The translations under genes and the position numbers were made by a program. The notes under the pieces were generated by a model that saw only the letters and a program-made list of their open reading frames with translations, was not told the DNA's origin and searched no databases. Positions 51,701 to 60,655 of a stretch of 64,000 bases of DNA are shown one piece after another. Position 1 is the stretch's first letter. Each line of letters begins with the position of its first letter. Source of the stretch: Mactromeris polynyma (taxonomy: Eukaryota > Mollusca > Bivalvia > Venerida > Mactridae); contig JASFXZ010000016.1 of the NCBI GenBank assembly GCA_032209605.1, positions 682,001 through 746,000 on the forward strand, read 5' to 3'.

Positions 51701-54700
51701 AATAGCTGTAATGAACAGCGTAGGCTGGAGGTTTTGATATTTATTAGTAACAGGCTTAAACCTGGCTTAATATGAATTCTACTTGTTATAGATGGGATTT
51801 AATATTTCTTGTTTTTTTAATGAACTTTCAAAACTACAGTGCCAAAATTAAGAAATAAAACCCGAAAAAGATTGTGATAACGAGTTTGGAGTTTATATTT
51901 GCTTTCAATGACAACCATATACAAATAGCATGATATAAATCAGTTTGCAAAGGGGTTTTCGTATGTTAAGACATAAATAAATTAGTATGGCCTATTTCAT
52001 TACTATTTGCTTATGCATTAGCAAGTATTTTCGCTTCAGTACGTGTCTTCAAATGTCATATTATCGTTATTACGCATCTACTATTAATGAATGGATTTGT
52101 TAAATAAGTTATCGTAAAGGTCATGTTTTAAATGATTACATCGTGGTATCGACAGTAGTAAACACTTATAGCTCATGAATTCACAATTTATGATTGCAAC
52201 TGAAATCATAAATACAAAAATGTATATTGATTAATCCAGGAAGCAGGAAGTAAGAGCTTACAATTTAACGAATAAAAAAATCGCATTTTGTGTGTCGCCC
52301 AACCAAATACCCGCTGCGTAAACACTGAAAACCTTATGAAGACAGAAAACAAAAAGGAATCATAACAAACTAGGTATCAGGGGTGTACGAAGTCTAAACT
52401 AATTTTTTAAAAGATAATTCAACACTTTTAAGTTGTCGAATACATGATCACACATAAAAAGGCACGTATGTTATTTTGATAAACGGTAAATAACTCTAAC
52501 GGTGGGTAGAATAACTTTTAGCACACATGAATCTGAATAACAGTCTTAATCTACGTAAGACCCGTAGTGACATTCTGGTTTCATTATTTCTTTCCTAGGA
52601 AATATGAAATTGGTGAAAATGAAATTGTGAATTTGTGACTTCTCTAATCACACTGACATAAGAATTTTAAACTATGTGCGTTACGCAATTCAAACGCATG
52701 TCTTGCCCAAAACTATGGTGGCATATTTCTGTAAACTTAACTACTTAATGAACTAGATAATTGTCTGGTTATCACGTTAAAGAAACTAGATATTTAATTA
52801 ATTAACTAGATAAATATGTGGTTAACCAGTTAAGTATCGTAATAAATGTTCATATCATATAAATATCTTTTCACGAAGAATTGTCTGATAGTGCCAACAA
52901 CTGCCACCACTTACGCACCGATCTATTTTAGATAAGTGTTAAGTAGTTAACTCGATACATATCTAGTTAGATACATAACTATCTAGTTAATCAATGCGAT
53001 TTGTTGCACTAAAGGATGACCGTTGAGTCAAATTGTTGCACTAAAGGATGACTATTAAGTTATATTGTTCCACTAAAGGATGCACGTCAAGTTATATTGT
53101 TGCACTAACGGATGACCAATTAGTTAAATGGTTGCACTTAAGGATGACCATTTAGTTAAATTCTTGCAATAAAGGATGACAATTTAGATAAATGTAACGT
53201 TTGCTCAGGTATCACTTAATTCTTAATTTGATATAGTATACATATTTGTCGGTCTGACCATGGATGTTATAGTAGCGTGTACTTCATTTCGGTATGTTAA
53301 GCAATCTTTGTTTTCTGCTGAATGCGAACACGTGCAAGCTAGCCTGTAAGTACTAAAGGACATGGTCACTTCTGTATTCCTCATTATTAAAGTCATGAAT
53401 TGAGAAATCATGGACTGCACGATTTTATCGTTTATGACTTCACAATCTTGAACTAAATTGAGATAACTTCAAGATTTCGAGGTGCACATGTTTAAGATTA
53501 CAAGATTCTCAGATTTCCCGATACATGATTTCCCGATACATGACTACCCGATACATGACTTCCCGATACATGACTTCCCGATACATGACTTTCCTATACA
53601 TGACTTTCCGATACATGATTTCACGATTTATGATTTCACGTTTCTTATCATATCTGAAATAATGAATATAGAAATCTGTACAGGCCCGTAGCCAGGGGCA
53701 AAATTAAACATAGAAAATAGATAGAAGCATAGAAGCTTTTACCTGCGTTTTCTGGTTATTTAATGTGATTTATCAAGTGTAATTTTGTTTTATTTTAATA
53801 GCTATGAATCGAAAGCTAGGCAATTATTCGATGTCCCGGAGCGTCCCACAACTGAAGAATGTCCAAGTAGTCGATAGGCATGTTTCTTGGAAACAAACAT
53901 CAATGCATAACCATTAAGTCAATCGTCCTTCATGGTTGATCTTATCAATGTTTTTAATCAACTCAATTTTGTCACACAAAATCACCTGTTATGTACACCC
54001 CCCCCCCCTCAAATAAAGACCATCTACGTGTGAATTGTCACTAAAAACATTAACCATGCCGTTTTATTTGAAACCATCAAAACAACATTTTCCTTTTATA
54101 TACTTAAAAACAATTCAGTTACTCAGCGTATGGTTAATTTTGTAATTTGATTATATGTACAATCAGTACCTGATATTACGAAAAGGGTTCATATCATTAT
54201 CTGTACATTTTGCATATTTTTCAGATGCTACATTTTGCAAATTTCTCATCAATGTAAATCAGCAATAATGATAATGTATAATTATCTGAGCTTCTGACAC
54301 CGACTTCAGGACAACTCATACAATACAAAGACATGAGAAGAATCGTAAAGAAAGCGCGAATTGTTAGGAAGTGTATCAATAATGAAGAAGCGGGAGCATA
54401 ATGATTTGGGTGCAGGGAATCAGTCTCCTGATCCATCGGTTGTTGGTAAGAATCCTGCCATAAACACGATGTTTCCACGGCTTTCAATTCCCTTACCGTA
54501 AGTGAATAGTGTTAGTGCTAAGGTTAACCTTAATCTTTTGCTGATACAAGTCCAATTACCATACAATTAAAACACAACGCACAACACAGAACACATACAA
54601 CCCAGTTTATACCTCTACTATTTTTGATAATACCAACATATATTTCTCTCTATTATGCCTCTTTTACTCATTCGTTTGATTTGATAGAGAAACAAATTAA

Positions 54701-55416
54701 AGTAATATAATTCTATAAGAATTGGAACAACTAATCCCCAATATATGAATTGCTTTCATTATACGCGTTAACATAATATGGCTGTTTTAAAGAGCAGTTT
54801 GTATTGGGAAAGGTAGCGGGAGAAGAAAAAAGCATTCCTATTTCGGCATAATAACTCGCTTTTCATTCCATGTAAACTTATTACATTTTTATATAAACGC
54901 TTTATCAGCTGAATATGACTTATGAAATAAAAACAGAATATATAACTTACTTATTTGATGGATCAACTGCTATGGCTGACGGAAAGATAATGTCCTCGTG
55001 CAACAGTATTTTAAAGTTTCCGCTGCTTCCTCCATTTTGAAGAGCTATCCACGCGTACACAGGATCTGTCCAATACACATTGCCCGTCACCCAGTCCACA
55101 GCAATACGGGTAAATAGTGAGCTCGAAATCCCTTCATGAACAGTGGAAATCGACATGTTGCTAAATGTGTCTTCCCATCTGAAACCGTCTACTCTGTAGA
55201 GGCTTACACTGTTTGTATCGTAAAAATAGTAATTTCCCCGACGGTAGTCAACATCTGCGGACACAAGGTTTGTACTTGCTGACCCCACATTAAAGTTGTA
55301 ATATGGAAGTGAATCATTCCTTGTTCCGACATAATCATAAGGTGTTCCTGGATATATTTTGATATTTTCCCCCAATATGTTTGTCGTTGTTACGATACTG
55401 TTCTGATACTCGTTCC
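29377..55416 (-). CDS. LRP/LDL-receptor-class protein, YWTD propellers + EGF, 5' incomplete
   Basis: Twenty coding exons (minus): 54951-55416, 51453-51705, 48563-48704, 47205-47312, 46327-46473, 45304-45420, 44467-44611, 43876-44016, 43274-43385, 38248-38401, 37138-37257, 36490-36714, 35700-35889, 35049-35179, 34137-34290, 33629-33744, 33068-33199, 32312-32564, 30565-30772, 29377-29571. All phases agree; 1168 residues are visible. Order: three modules of YWTD-type propeller followed by an EGF domain, Thr-rich stalk, one membrane helix, cytoplasmic tail. No LDL-receptor class A domain is visible. Such receptors bind extracellular ligands and internalise them through clathrin motifs. The first visible exon starts in the middle of a codon (two bases), so at least one 5' exon, with the signal peptide, is missing from my model. 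The intron after the exon at 36490 uses a GC donor. Which LRP subfamily it belongs to is uncertain. Confidence 0.9.
30928..31105 (+). repeat. MITE family 1 copy in receptor intron
   Basis: Left TAAAACCTCGC, right GGAGGTTTTACTGTA; inside, CAAGACCACCTCAAAATTA and a TTTTCATGGGTCC block as in the other copies. It lies in the intron between the tail exon 30565 and the membrane exon 32312. Confidence 0.85.
31436..31523. repeat. 22-bp tandem repeat, 4 copies
   Basis: Four 22-bp units beginning at 31436, 31458, 31480 and 31502, of the form CTTCATGAATTCACGATTTC with one to five changes each. Related ATTCACGATTT-like sequence continues in degraded form to about 31560. Confidence 0.8.
31600..31795. repeat. 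Possible decayed MITE (AGAGAGG family)
   Basis: CTCTCCAGAGCAACACTTTG at the left and AGAGAGGTTGTTGCTCAAGAG at the right look like diverged inverted ends of a repeat. A similar AAGAGAGTCACTCGAGAGAGG block occurs at about 61305-61335 and a short one near 51290. Assignment is weak. Confidence 0.4.
32312..32564 (-). other. Thr-rich stalk and transmembrane helix exon
   Basis: Visible residues 952-1034. About 50 residues are almost only Thr, Ser and Pro, a likely O-glycosylated mucin-like stalk, encoded by an ACT/ACC triplet-rich stretch. This is followed by a Gly-rich turn and a helix of about 21 hydrophobic residues (near 1013-1033, GGVIVLLVLVLVICFIL), then Arg-Lys-Arg-Arg as a stop-transfer signal continuing into the next exon. 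This fixes the topology: N-terminus outside, C-terminus in the cytoplasm. Confidence 0.9.
33068..33199 (-). other. EGF domain 3 of the receptor gene
   Basis: A phase 1-1 exon encoding about 44 residues with six cysteines (SVCSPNNGLGPC, FCLPTPSGYTCACEEG, KTC). It is the last extracellular domain before the stalk. Confidence 0.9.
33629..36714 (-). other. Receptor module 3: YWTD propeller (exons 12-16)
   Basis: Exons 36490-36714, 35700-35889, 35049-35179, 34137-34290 and 33629-33744, visible residues 636-906. Blade motifs: DFLIVTDWTHNKMYMAS, AIDYTSGNIYFTA, ALDPEDGLLFWTD and LAIDSKDDILFVAD; the latter two are split by introns. The first exon ends with CAG|GCATGT, a GC donor, required to keep the frame into the following exon. 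A purine-rich stretch with degenerate GAACACAGG repeats lies in the intron at about 36130-36350. Confidence 0.85.
37138..37257 (-). other. EGF domain 2 of the receptor gene
   Basis: A phase 1-1 exon encoding about 40 residues with six cysteines (GPCDILNGNCEQICVAIG, then CKCEFGFQL, then ESC), the form that follows propellers in LRP-type proteins. Confidence 0.9.
38996..39462 (+). mobile_element. Deleted Tc1/mariner-like element, 467 bp
   Basis: Ends are inverted repeats with two mismatches in about 28 bp: TACACTCAACAAAATTCCTA at the left and, on the complement, TAAACTCAACAAAATTCCTA at the right, each with TA at the edge. The inside retains the start of a transposase gene (39270-39342). The rest of the gene is deleted. 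It lies in the intron between receptor exons 43274 and 38248, 380 bp from the next element. Confidence 0.82.
39270..39342 (+). pseudogene. Transposase N-terminus (helix-turn-helix start)
   Basis: An ATG opens a frame reading MVRMTEEERARAVGMIQAG followed by THLRQ, which is the beginning of the DNA-binding helix-turn-helix of Tc1-type transposases (the E-E-R-x-R-A-x-G-M-x-x-A-G pattern). The resemblance ends around 39342, and no DDE domain follows. Confidence 0.75.
40432..41377 (+). pseudogene. Broken element ORF: C2H2-like start, YqaJ-like nuclease part
   Basis: The frame opens at ATG 40432, just after an acceptor-like TTTGTTTCAG, so an upstream exon may exist. It reads MDEFKCIYCDFSTTDFGQ then HCTVEH, a single C2H2-like finger. 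Near 40680 a frameshift moves the coding sense into the next frame (40685-41071), which has a basic, helical stretch. A TGA at 41069 interrupts it, and the same frame continues to 41377 with RITGST-like HLAKVTGSTC, GVENEINAVATLASKVLPVY and EEGCE. The order H/E/N-rich helix followed by A-T-L and E-E-G-C recalls YqaJ-type exonuclease domains seen in invertebrate repeat-borne proteins. Frameshift, stop and truncated C-terminus make this copy dead. The family call is from memory of pattern and is tentative. Confidence 0.5.
41595..41776 (+). repeat. MITE family 1 copy, nested in the 3.3-kb element
   Basis: Starts TACAGTAAAACCTCACTG and ends GGTTTTACTGTA, the clearest inverted ends of the family (182 bp). 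TTTTCAAGGGTCCCAAGG is shared with the copy at 8729. Being inside the larger transposon, it inserted later. Confidence 0.9.
44720..45160. repeat. Degenerate tandem array in receptor intron
   Basis: Variants of GGTTTAGTATCAAGTAAAT followed by ATTACCTTTAAAA recur about every 35-45 bp for 440 bp, strongly diverged and of uneven length. It fills most of the intron between exons 45304 and 44467. An old satellite is the simplest explanation. Confidence 0.55.
46720..46880. repeat. Inverted and direct copies of GATTCGTGTTACCACTTA
   Basis: GATTCGTGTTACCACTTA near 46724 is followed by its complement TAAGTGGTAACACGAATC near 46780, giving a hairpin, and by a third diverged copy GATTCGTGTTATCACTTA near 46851. 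This lies in the intron between exons 47205 and 46327. Confidence 0.7.
47205..47312 (-). other. EGF domain 1 of the receptor gene
   Basis: One symmetric phase-1 exon encoding about 36 residues with six cysteines in EGF spacing (NPCENTACDHICVNG then CICHEGY). It closes propeller module 1. Exon symmetry (phase 1-1) is typical of EGF exons in LRP genes. Confidence 0.9.
47531..47692. repeat. Fold-back array of GGCGTTATTACGAGTTTA units
   Basis: The left half carries three or four direct units of about 22 bp ending in TATTACGAGTTTAAAA. The right half carries the same unit in complement (AACTCGTAATAACGCCTTTT, then AATTCGTAATAACAC). The array can therefore fold on itself. Weaker matching sequence (TAGACGCATAA / TTATAATGCGTCTAGA) extends the symmetry outward to about 47480 and 47755. 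Confidence 0.75.
48053..48388 (+). repeat. 336-bp direct duplication, copy 1
   Basis: From TGTGCGTTTCATTACCATAT to CACACTCAGTCACGC, nearly identical over 336 bp to 49841-50176, with about ten differences. This copy lies in the intron downstream of receptor exon 48563-48704. Confidence 0.95.
49304..49432. repeat. Two tandem copies of a 66-bp unit
   Basis: AATGAATGTAAAC(A/T)CAATG followed by TTTTTAAGGAAGTAAAATTA occurs at 49304 and again at 49370, with ATACAATTTG closing each copy. Confidence 0.8.
49841..50176 (+). repeat. 336-bp direct duplication, copy 2
   Basis: Second copy, in the intron upstream of receptor exon 48563-48704. The two copies are in the same orientation, 1.79 kb apart, and enclose that exon. 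Copy 2 is followed after about 80 bp by the transposon at 50256. Confidence 0.95.
50256..51089. mobile_element. Non-autonomous TIR element rich in AACGTTGG
   Basis: Left end TAGTTCGCAGCAAACACCTG; right end, on the complement, TAGAACCCAGCAAACATTTG. The imperfect inverted repeat continues into CGACGTTGG-type sequence on both sides. TA flanks both ends. Next to each end lie clusters of CAACGTTGG/CCAACGT words, about a dozen at the left (50290-50405) and several at the right (50960-51065). The AT-rich centre (50410-50950) has no coding frame. It lies in the receptor intron between exons 51453 and 48563. Confidence 0.8.
53001..53192. repeat. 32-bp tandem repeat, 6 copies
   Basis: Units start at 53001, 53033, 53065, 53097, 53129 and 53161, exactly 32 bp apart: TTGTTGCACTAAAGGATGAC plus an AT-rich tail, with up to five changes per unit. 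Intronic. Confidence 0.9.
53512..53645. repeat. 15-bp tandem repeat, about 9 copies
   Basis: GATTTCCCGATACAT repeated with small changes. Being a multiple of three it yields an open + frame repeating Phe-Pro-Ile-His-Asp, a by-product and not a gene. Intronic. Confidence 0.9.
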
Positions 55417-55860
55417 CTGTAAAATAATAATTTTATTTATTTCATGCATTTCGAAGGTTTAATCTATAGATTAATTTGGTAGATGCTATTGAGGATAAGT
55501 ATGTGTTAATATCACAAAATAGCTTCGAGTGAACAATAGTCTTAAGTCTGGTATTCACTAGCATATGTACTATAAATAATCCCCCCCAACACATTTTCAT
55601 ATTGTCAGTTATGTAGGGTCTTATTGGCTAACTAACCAATATCATGTAAAACTCTCAGACACATTTTCGCTTATATTCCTATTAATTTGGAACTATCGAA
55701 CGTGATCAGTAAAGTAAATACATTGCTGCAACGCAATCAATGCTTTCTACTAAGAAGTTCCTTACATGTGGTAAATGGCAGAGATGCGGACGTGTTGCCT
55801 TCAACTAAAGTTTTTTAACATGGTCAGTATACGAATCGATGTACCAGATTTATATTTATC

Positions 55861-56746
55861 GATGGTTTATATTTATGTACTTGTGAACAATGGTTTATAT
55901 TTATGTACTTGAGAACAAAGGTTTATATCTATGTAATTGTGAACAATGGTTTATAACTATGTACTTGTGAACATTGGTTTATATCCATGTACTTGTGAAC
56001 ATTGTTTTATATCTATGTAATTGTGAACAATGGTTTATATCTATGTACTTGTGAACATTGGTTTATATCTATGTAATTGTGAACAATGGTTTATATCTAT
56101 GTACTTGTGAACATTGGATCATATCTATGTAATTGTGAACAATGGTTTATATCTACATGTAATTGTGAACAATGGTTTATATCTATGTACTTGTGAACAA
56201 TGGTTTATATCTATGTACTTGTGAACAATGGTTTATATCTATGTACTTGTGAACATTGGTTTAGATCTATGTAATTGTGAACAATGGTTTATATCTATGT
56301 ACTTGTGAACATTGGTTTATATCTATGTACTTGAGAACAATGGTTTATAAATATGTACTCGAGAATATGGGTTTATATCTATGTACTTGTGAACATTGGT
56401 TTATATCTTATACTTGGGGAAAATGGTTTATAAATATGTACTTGAGAACATTGGTTTATATTTAGGTACTTGTGAACATCGTTTATATCTATGTACTTGG
56501 GAACAATTATTTATAAATATGTACTTGAAATATATGTACTTGGGAACAATGGTTTATATCTATGTACTTGTGAACAATGGTTTATATCCATGTACTTGTG
56601 AACAATGGGTTATATCTATGAACTTTGAAACAATGGTTTATTTCTATGTACTTGGGAACATTGGTTTACATAATTATATGTACTTGTGAACAATGGTTTA
56701 CATATATGTACTAGTGAGCAATGGTTTATATCTAAGAAATTATGAA
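55861..56746. repeat. 28-bp minisatellite, about 31 copies
   Basis: AATGGTTTATATCTATGTAC plus TTGTGAAC repeated at 28-bp steps for almost 900 bp. Recurrent variants are TACTTG/TAATTG and AACATTGG/AACAATGG. Units with TAATTG alternate with TACTTG units in the left half, suggesting two-unit blocks were copied together. The open frames inside it shift frame every unit and are not genes. Confidence 0.92.
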
Positions 56747-57405
56747 CACTTTTTTAATCCATGTAATTAAGAATAATGTTTTATAGGTTTTATAGCCATG
56801 TAATAAAGAAATACATGTGAATATGTACTGTCACGCATCTGCTACCTAATGTTCTTGTTGGAATTATGTTGTTAACTAGATATTTATCGCATTAGCCACT
56901 TAACAGTTATCTAAAATATTTTAACTAGATATCTACATAATTAACAAGTAATTATATAATTAATTAGATAATTCACGCATTCTCCACTTATTAAAAATTA
57001 TGTAGTTAACAAGATAAGTGAGGTTTAACTGAATTATAAAATTTACTGAGTTTTACCAATACATTAAAATAGTTAGATATCTGCCGATCTTTGGATGCGC
57101 ATGACTTCCCTTGGTTGTTACATTACATTAAAAAAAAGCCATTTATATTAGTATGAACACGTTTTACCATAACCACGCTCTCCAAACAGTATCAAAAGCT
57201 TGTCTTAATTATCACGATAATTATGTGGTTAACGTTTTTATAGTATCGTGATAACTTTTCATACCAGGTAAATATGACTACACGAAAAACTGTCTGATAG
57301 TGCCCACACCTGCCACCATTTATTCACGTCATCCCTTAGTTATTCCGAACGGAATATATATTTTTATTTATTTCTGTTAAGTGTTTATCGTGTTGAATAT
57401 CTTGC

Positions 57406-57533
57406 TAAGAATTTTAATGAATATACTACGTAAACAAACTGTAGGATGGCAATTATTTGCACAAGGTTTTACAGTCCTTGCATAGCTCGCTTACGAAGTG
57501 TAAAGTAGACGTGTGAACACAGTGATTCACTTG
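57406..57533 (+). repeat. Inverted duplication, left arm
   Basis: 128 bp, the reverse complement of 58630-58819 except that this arm lacks 63 bp present in the other. Matching blocks are about 84 bp (from TAAGAATTTTAATGAATATA to TTGCATAGCTCGCT) and about 45 bp (ACGAAGTGTAAAGTAGACGT to TTCACTTG), nearly perfect. Confidence 0.93.
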
Positions 57534-58629
57534 TCAGGTTATGAAACACATTGTCTCACTGGAAACGCTTCTAATATTCTGGCTTTCAATGGCAATGTGG
57601 GCGCTGACATGTTTGTACCCAAAATAAATTAAAAAATTTGTTAGGCATTTGGAATTACATTTTGATGGAGTATGAATGTGTGAAAAGAGGCAAAGACCGA
57701 GAGCTGTGTGGGTAATAACCTTCCAAAACGTACTAAAACACGTCTTTAACACTTTTTAGGAAGACTTGAAATCACATCTGAACTTCTCTGTTGGTATAGA
57801 AAAATACATGTACTCGAAACTTATGTTATGAATGCTTGGCTTTGATAACATTAAATAATGTTAGTGGTAATTCATATAATGTCTTAATACTCAATAACAA
57901 TATGATTCAACGAATTCGTATTTAAGACAAACTGCGTAAATCAAATTTGGAGACATTACAATGTATATACATTGTGCACGCATTATGTAATTATATAGGG
58001 TAAACACTGACTATTTAACAGTTGTAAGATATACAATTCCGTTTTATGCATGTCATGTAAACATTTTTGAATGCATTTTGTACGCAATAACAACCTTGAA
58101 CATTAAGGACTATTGAAATGTTGTGCGCTATAAGTTATTTCGTATAGATTGTAAACATACATTCATGCAAAATACCCAATATTAAGTTTTATTTTATTAG
58201 TGGACAACCACTGTTTATTCTGATGTGTTACGCTAACAATTTATAGAAAAATGCTGCAATGCTGAATCAATTGTTAAACTACATATCGAGAGTTTCGACA
58301 CTAGTTATATGGAGAGAAAAACAGTCAGTAATATTTACTCGCTAAAATCGATAATATGGGGATTGTTTGGCTTTATGAAACTCTGTGCTAGGAAATCGGG
58401 AAGTTGCGCATTACATAGTGCGGTTCAATTTTGGGAACCGATTAACCACTGGTTTCGTATATATGCCGATTGCGTTGACGCATGTTAAACCTTTCAATTA
58501 CTTAAACAATGACTACATGAACTCCTGCAATCATTCCTTTTGCAAACGTTAATATCGTTTTAAAGAGAATGCGTGATTGTATATCAGGTAAAGCAACTGA
58601 ATAAATACTAACCGTTCTTTACATTAAAT

Positions 58630-58819
58630 CAAGTGAAACACTGTGTTCACACGTCTACTTTACACTTCGTGATTGATTTATACGTATAATAAATAACTGC
58701 CTGTGCAACAAAATAACATTCCGTCGGTTATTCAGCGAGCTATGCAAGGACTGTAAAACCTTGTGCAAATAATTGCCATCCTACAGTTTGTTTACGTAGT
58801 ATATTCATTAAAATTCTTA
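58630..58819 (-). repeat. Inverted duplication, right arm with 63-bp extra segment
   Basis: 190 bp. The additional segment lies between CACTTCGT (about 58671) and AGCGAGCTATG (about 58735). The arms are separated by about 1.1 kb without coding capacity, so the whole 57406-58819 could be a 1.4-kb fold-back element or a chance inverted duplication. No clear target duplication is seen at the outer edges. Confidence 0.9.
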
Positions 58820-59771
58820 ATATGACAATACGTCAGGATCTGTTTAAATGTAGAGGATCCAACAAAACTACTGCCATTTAATGCGCATGCATATTATCAG
58901 AACAGTTCCTTTAATTGTTGAAAATTTGAAGGTGAAGCGGTAACTGTAAGGTTTGTTACTGGAACCAGATGCATATTTATTCTGCGGTGTCTCGCAGTAT
59001 ATAAGGCTGGTCTGCCCTGGGAAAAACATCAATCAGTCACCTGCACTTTCAAGCGAACACGTATTAGAAGCAATAACACAATTGGTCCTAAAGGTAGTTC
59101 AAGATCCGCTGATGATGTGTCAGGCCCTTTTTGGATCGCTTCGTGCCAGCTCATGAAGGAAAGCAACCAGTACTGTCGCCTTCTTTTTTCCAAGATACGT
59201 CGGCGCTCTCTGATAATAAGAGCCAAATTGAGGACATGACGAATCTGTTCCTCTGCCTGATGGGGTTAGATCGGACACCAGTATCCTAATGATAGTTTTC
59301 TTGAAGACGAAATGGCCTCTTGTATTCGCCTGGTATATAAATATACATATTCGCACGTGACTCGTGAAGTTCATGTACGTACTTCGTGCGATCATCGCAC
59401 GGGCTTCTTGCAGTCGTCTTACGGAGTCGATAAGTTCAAGTATTACATATACTGTGTTACGCCTTTTACTATCGCGTTAGTAAGAACAATTCGCGCGTGT
59501 GATAAGAACATTCTTGAATTTTAAGTACGAGGCAACCACACGATTCAAAGTACATGAACTTTGGATAACTTACGTGGAATTTAAGAATTAGGCACTTACA
59601 AGTACATACTTAATGTTATATTGCCTAGTGAGCTGATAGAAAGGTTTAAATGTATGAGCTTTGTTTCACAACATAGATACATTTGAATGGAAAGAGGATG
59701 GTATTCATACGTTTTGATTGTTGAGTTGAACATTCATTTGTACTTAACTTTCGTTAAATGTGTTGATATCT

Positions 59772-59846
59772 ATTAAGAGACCACTTTATTAAGCGACCGC
59801 CTTTTGATTGTCCCTTGGGTGGTCTCTTAATACAATGTCTACTGTA
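59772..59846. repeat. MITE end related to family 1 (weak)
   Basis: TTAAGAGACCACTTTATTAA, then TGTCCCTTGGGTGGTCTCTTAA and a final ACTGTA resemble the right half of family 1 in word order but not in detail. It could be a distant relative. Confidence 0.4.
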
Positions 59847-59860
59847 TATCTATGTTCTTG

Positions 59861-59940
59861 CATCCTCGGTACCCAGACTATTCATAACATACAGTATATA
59901 ATATCATATATGTTATGAATAGCCTGCGTATCGAGGATAC
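59861..59940. repeat. 80-bp hairpin
   Basis: CATCCTCGGTACCCAGACTA and TTCATAACATA form the left arm; TATGTTATGAATAGCCTGCG and TATCGAGGATAC form the right arm, with a loop of about 17-20 bases. Arms of about 33 bp have four or five mismatches. It may be the palindromic remnant of a MITE; a small hairpin RNA is an alternative I cannot test. Confidence 0.75.
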
Positions 59941-60169
59941 GTTATTAATGTATTCCTGTGCTTTCTGTCTCTTATGTTTGATATTTCGTTTTATTTGGGT
60001 AATCGTAAAATAAGTGTGAGGTCATGTGAACCTTTAAACTAAGTGCTTACCCCCTGTGGTGTTGTTTGTCGCTGACATTTTCAAAGCGATACTAATTTAT
60101 ATCTGAGTCTTGACTCTTTTGCTTGGGTTTTTTGTATACTTGCATGAACACTATGTTTAAATTCTAGGA

Positions 60170-60655
60170 ATGATTGTAATTGAGGAACCTGGAGCTCACT
60201 GCACCAACTACAAAGAAGAGATGAAAGCACTTTTTAAAGCTTTAGCTGTGGTGAAGAACTCACAATGGACCAGAGACAATGTTGTCTTCCTAACAGATGC
60301 TTTGTCAGTATTACAAGCCTTGCAAAACAACAATCTGCCAGTACTCTCTAATGCGCTCTAGGATCTAGCCTCCCGGAGGGAAATAGTCTTACAGTGGAAT
60401 CCCGCACACAGTGGTATCCCTGGCAATGAAAAGGCAGACACAGTGGCCAAAGCAGGAGCGATAAAACAACTATCACATATACCAGTCTCCTACAGGGACA
60501 AATGCAGCATGATCAAGGCCTTGTTCAAGCTAGTCCAGCCACGGACGTCACATCTCTATACTGTCGCTGTACAACGTCCTGCTAAACCATTCACAAAAGT
60601 AAATAGAAGTTGGACACCGTCGGTCTTTCCACTGCATTTACTCTTATTTGTGTGA
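60170..60655 (+). pseudogene. Non-LTR retrotransposon RNase H domain relic
   Basis: The frame reads HCTNYKEEMKALFKALAVV (the region of the catalytic Glu), VVFLTDALSVLQAL (with a catalytic Asp), then, after an in-frame TAG at 60360, VLQWNPAHSGIPGNEKADTV (the His-containing loop and last Asp of RNase H). These are the ordered motifs of the RNase H domain in jockey-like LINEs and related elements. The reverse transcriptase part is absent on the 5' side, and the first catalytic Asp is not seen. It is a dead fragment. Confidence 0.85.

Larger units (their letters stand above)
48563..55416 (-). other. Receptor module 1: YWTD propeller (exons 1-3)
   Basis: Exons 54951-55416, 51453-51705 and 48563-48704 encode visible residues 1-286. 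Blade motifs: DYRRGNYYFYD, then AVDWVTGNVYWTD, then (across the splice) AVDPSNNYLFWSDI, SVDYVSSQIVWVDE and TTDYTSGRLIVLN. This is the DPxxxxLYWTD pattern of LDL-receptor class B blades, with the tryptophan or tyrosine replaced in some. Roughly six blades are covered. The intron between the first two visible exons (51706-54950) and the next (48705-51452) are long and repeat-filled. Confidence 0.85.

Noticed and set aside
53482..53691. A small protein with Phe-Pro-Ile-His-Asp repeats
   Set aside because: The 15-bp satellite produces the pattern; there is no coding context and it lies within a receptor intron on the opposite strand.
54221..54487. Minus-strand frame with a hydrophobic stretch as a signal-peptide exon of the receptor gene
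   Set aside because: It lies between the first two visible exons, whose phases already join perfectly, and its only plausible donor is in the wrong phase for the next exon.
59029..59395. Two overlapping minus-strand frames (Arg-rich RRRILEKRRRQYW) as a Harbinger-type transposase piece
   Set aside because: Only a few basic residues resemble that family; no further motifs follow, so the similarity is not enough.
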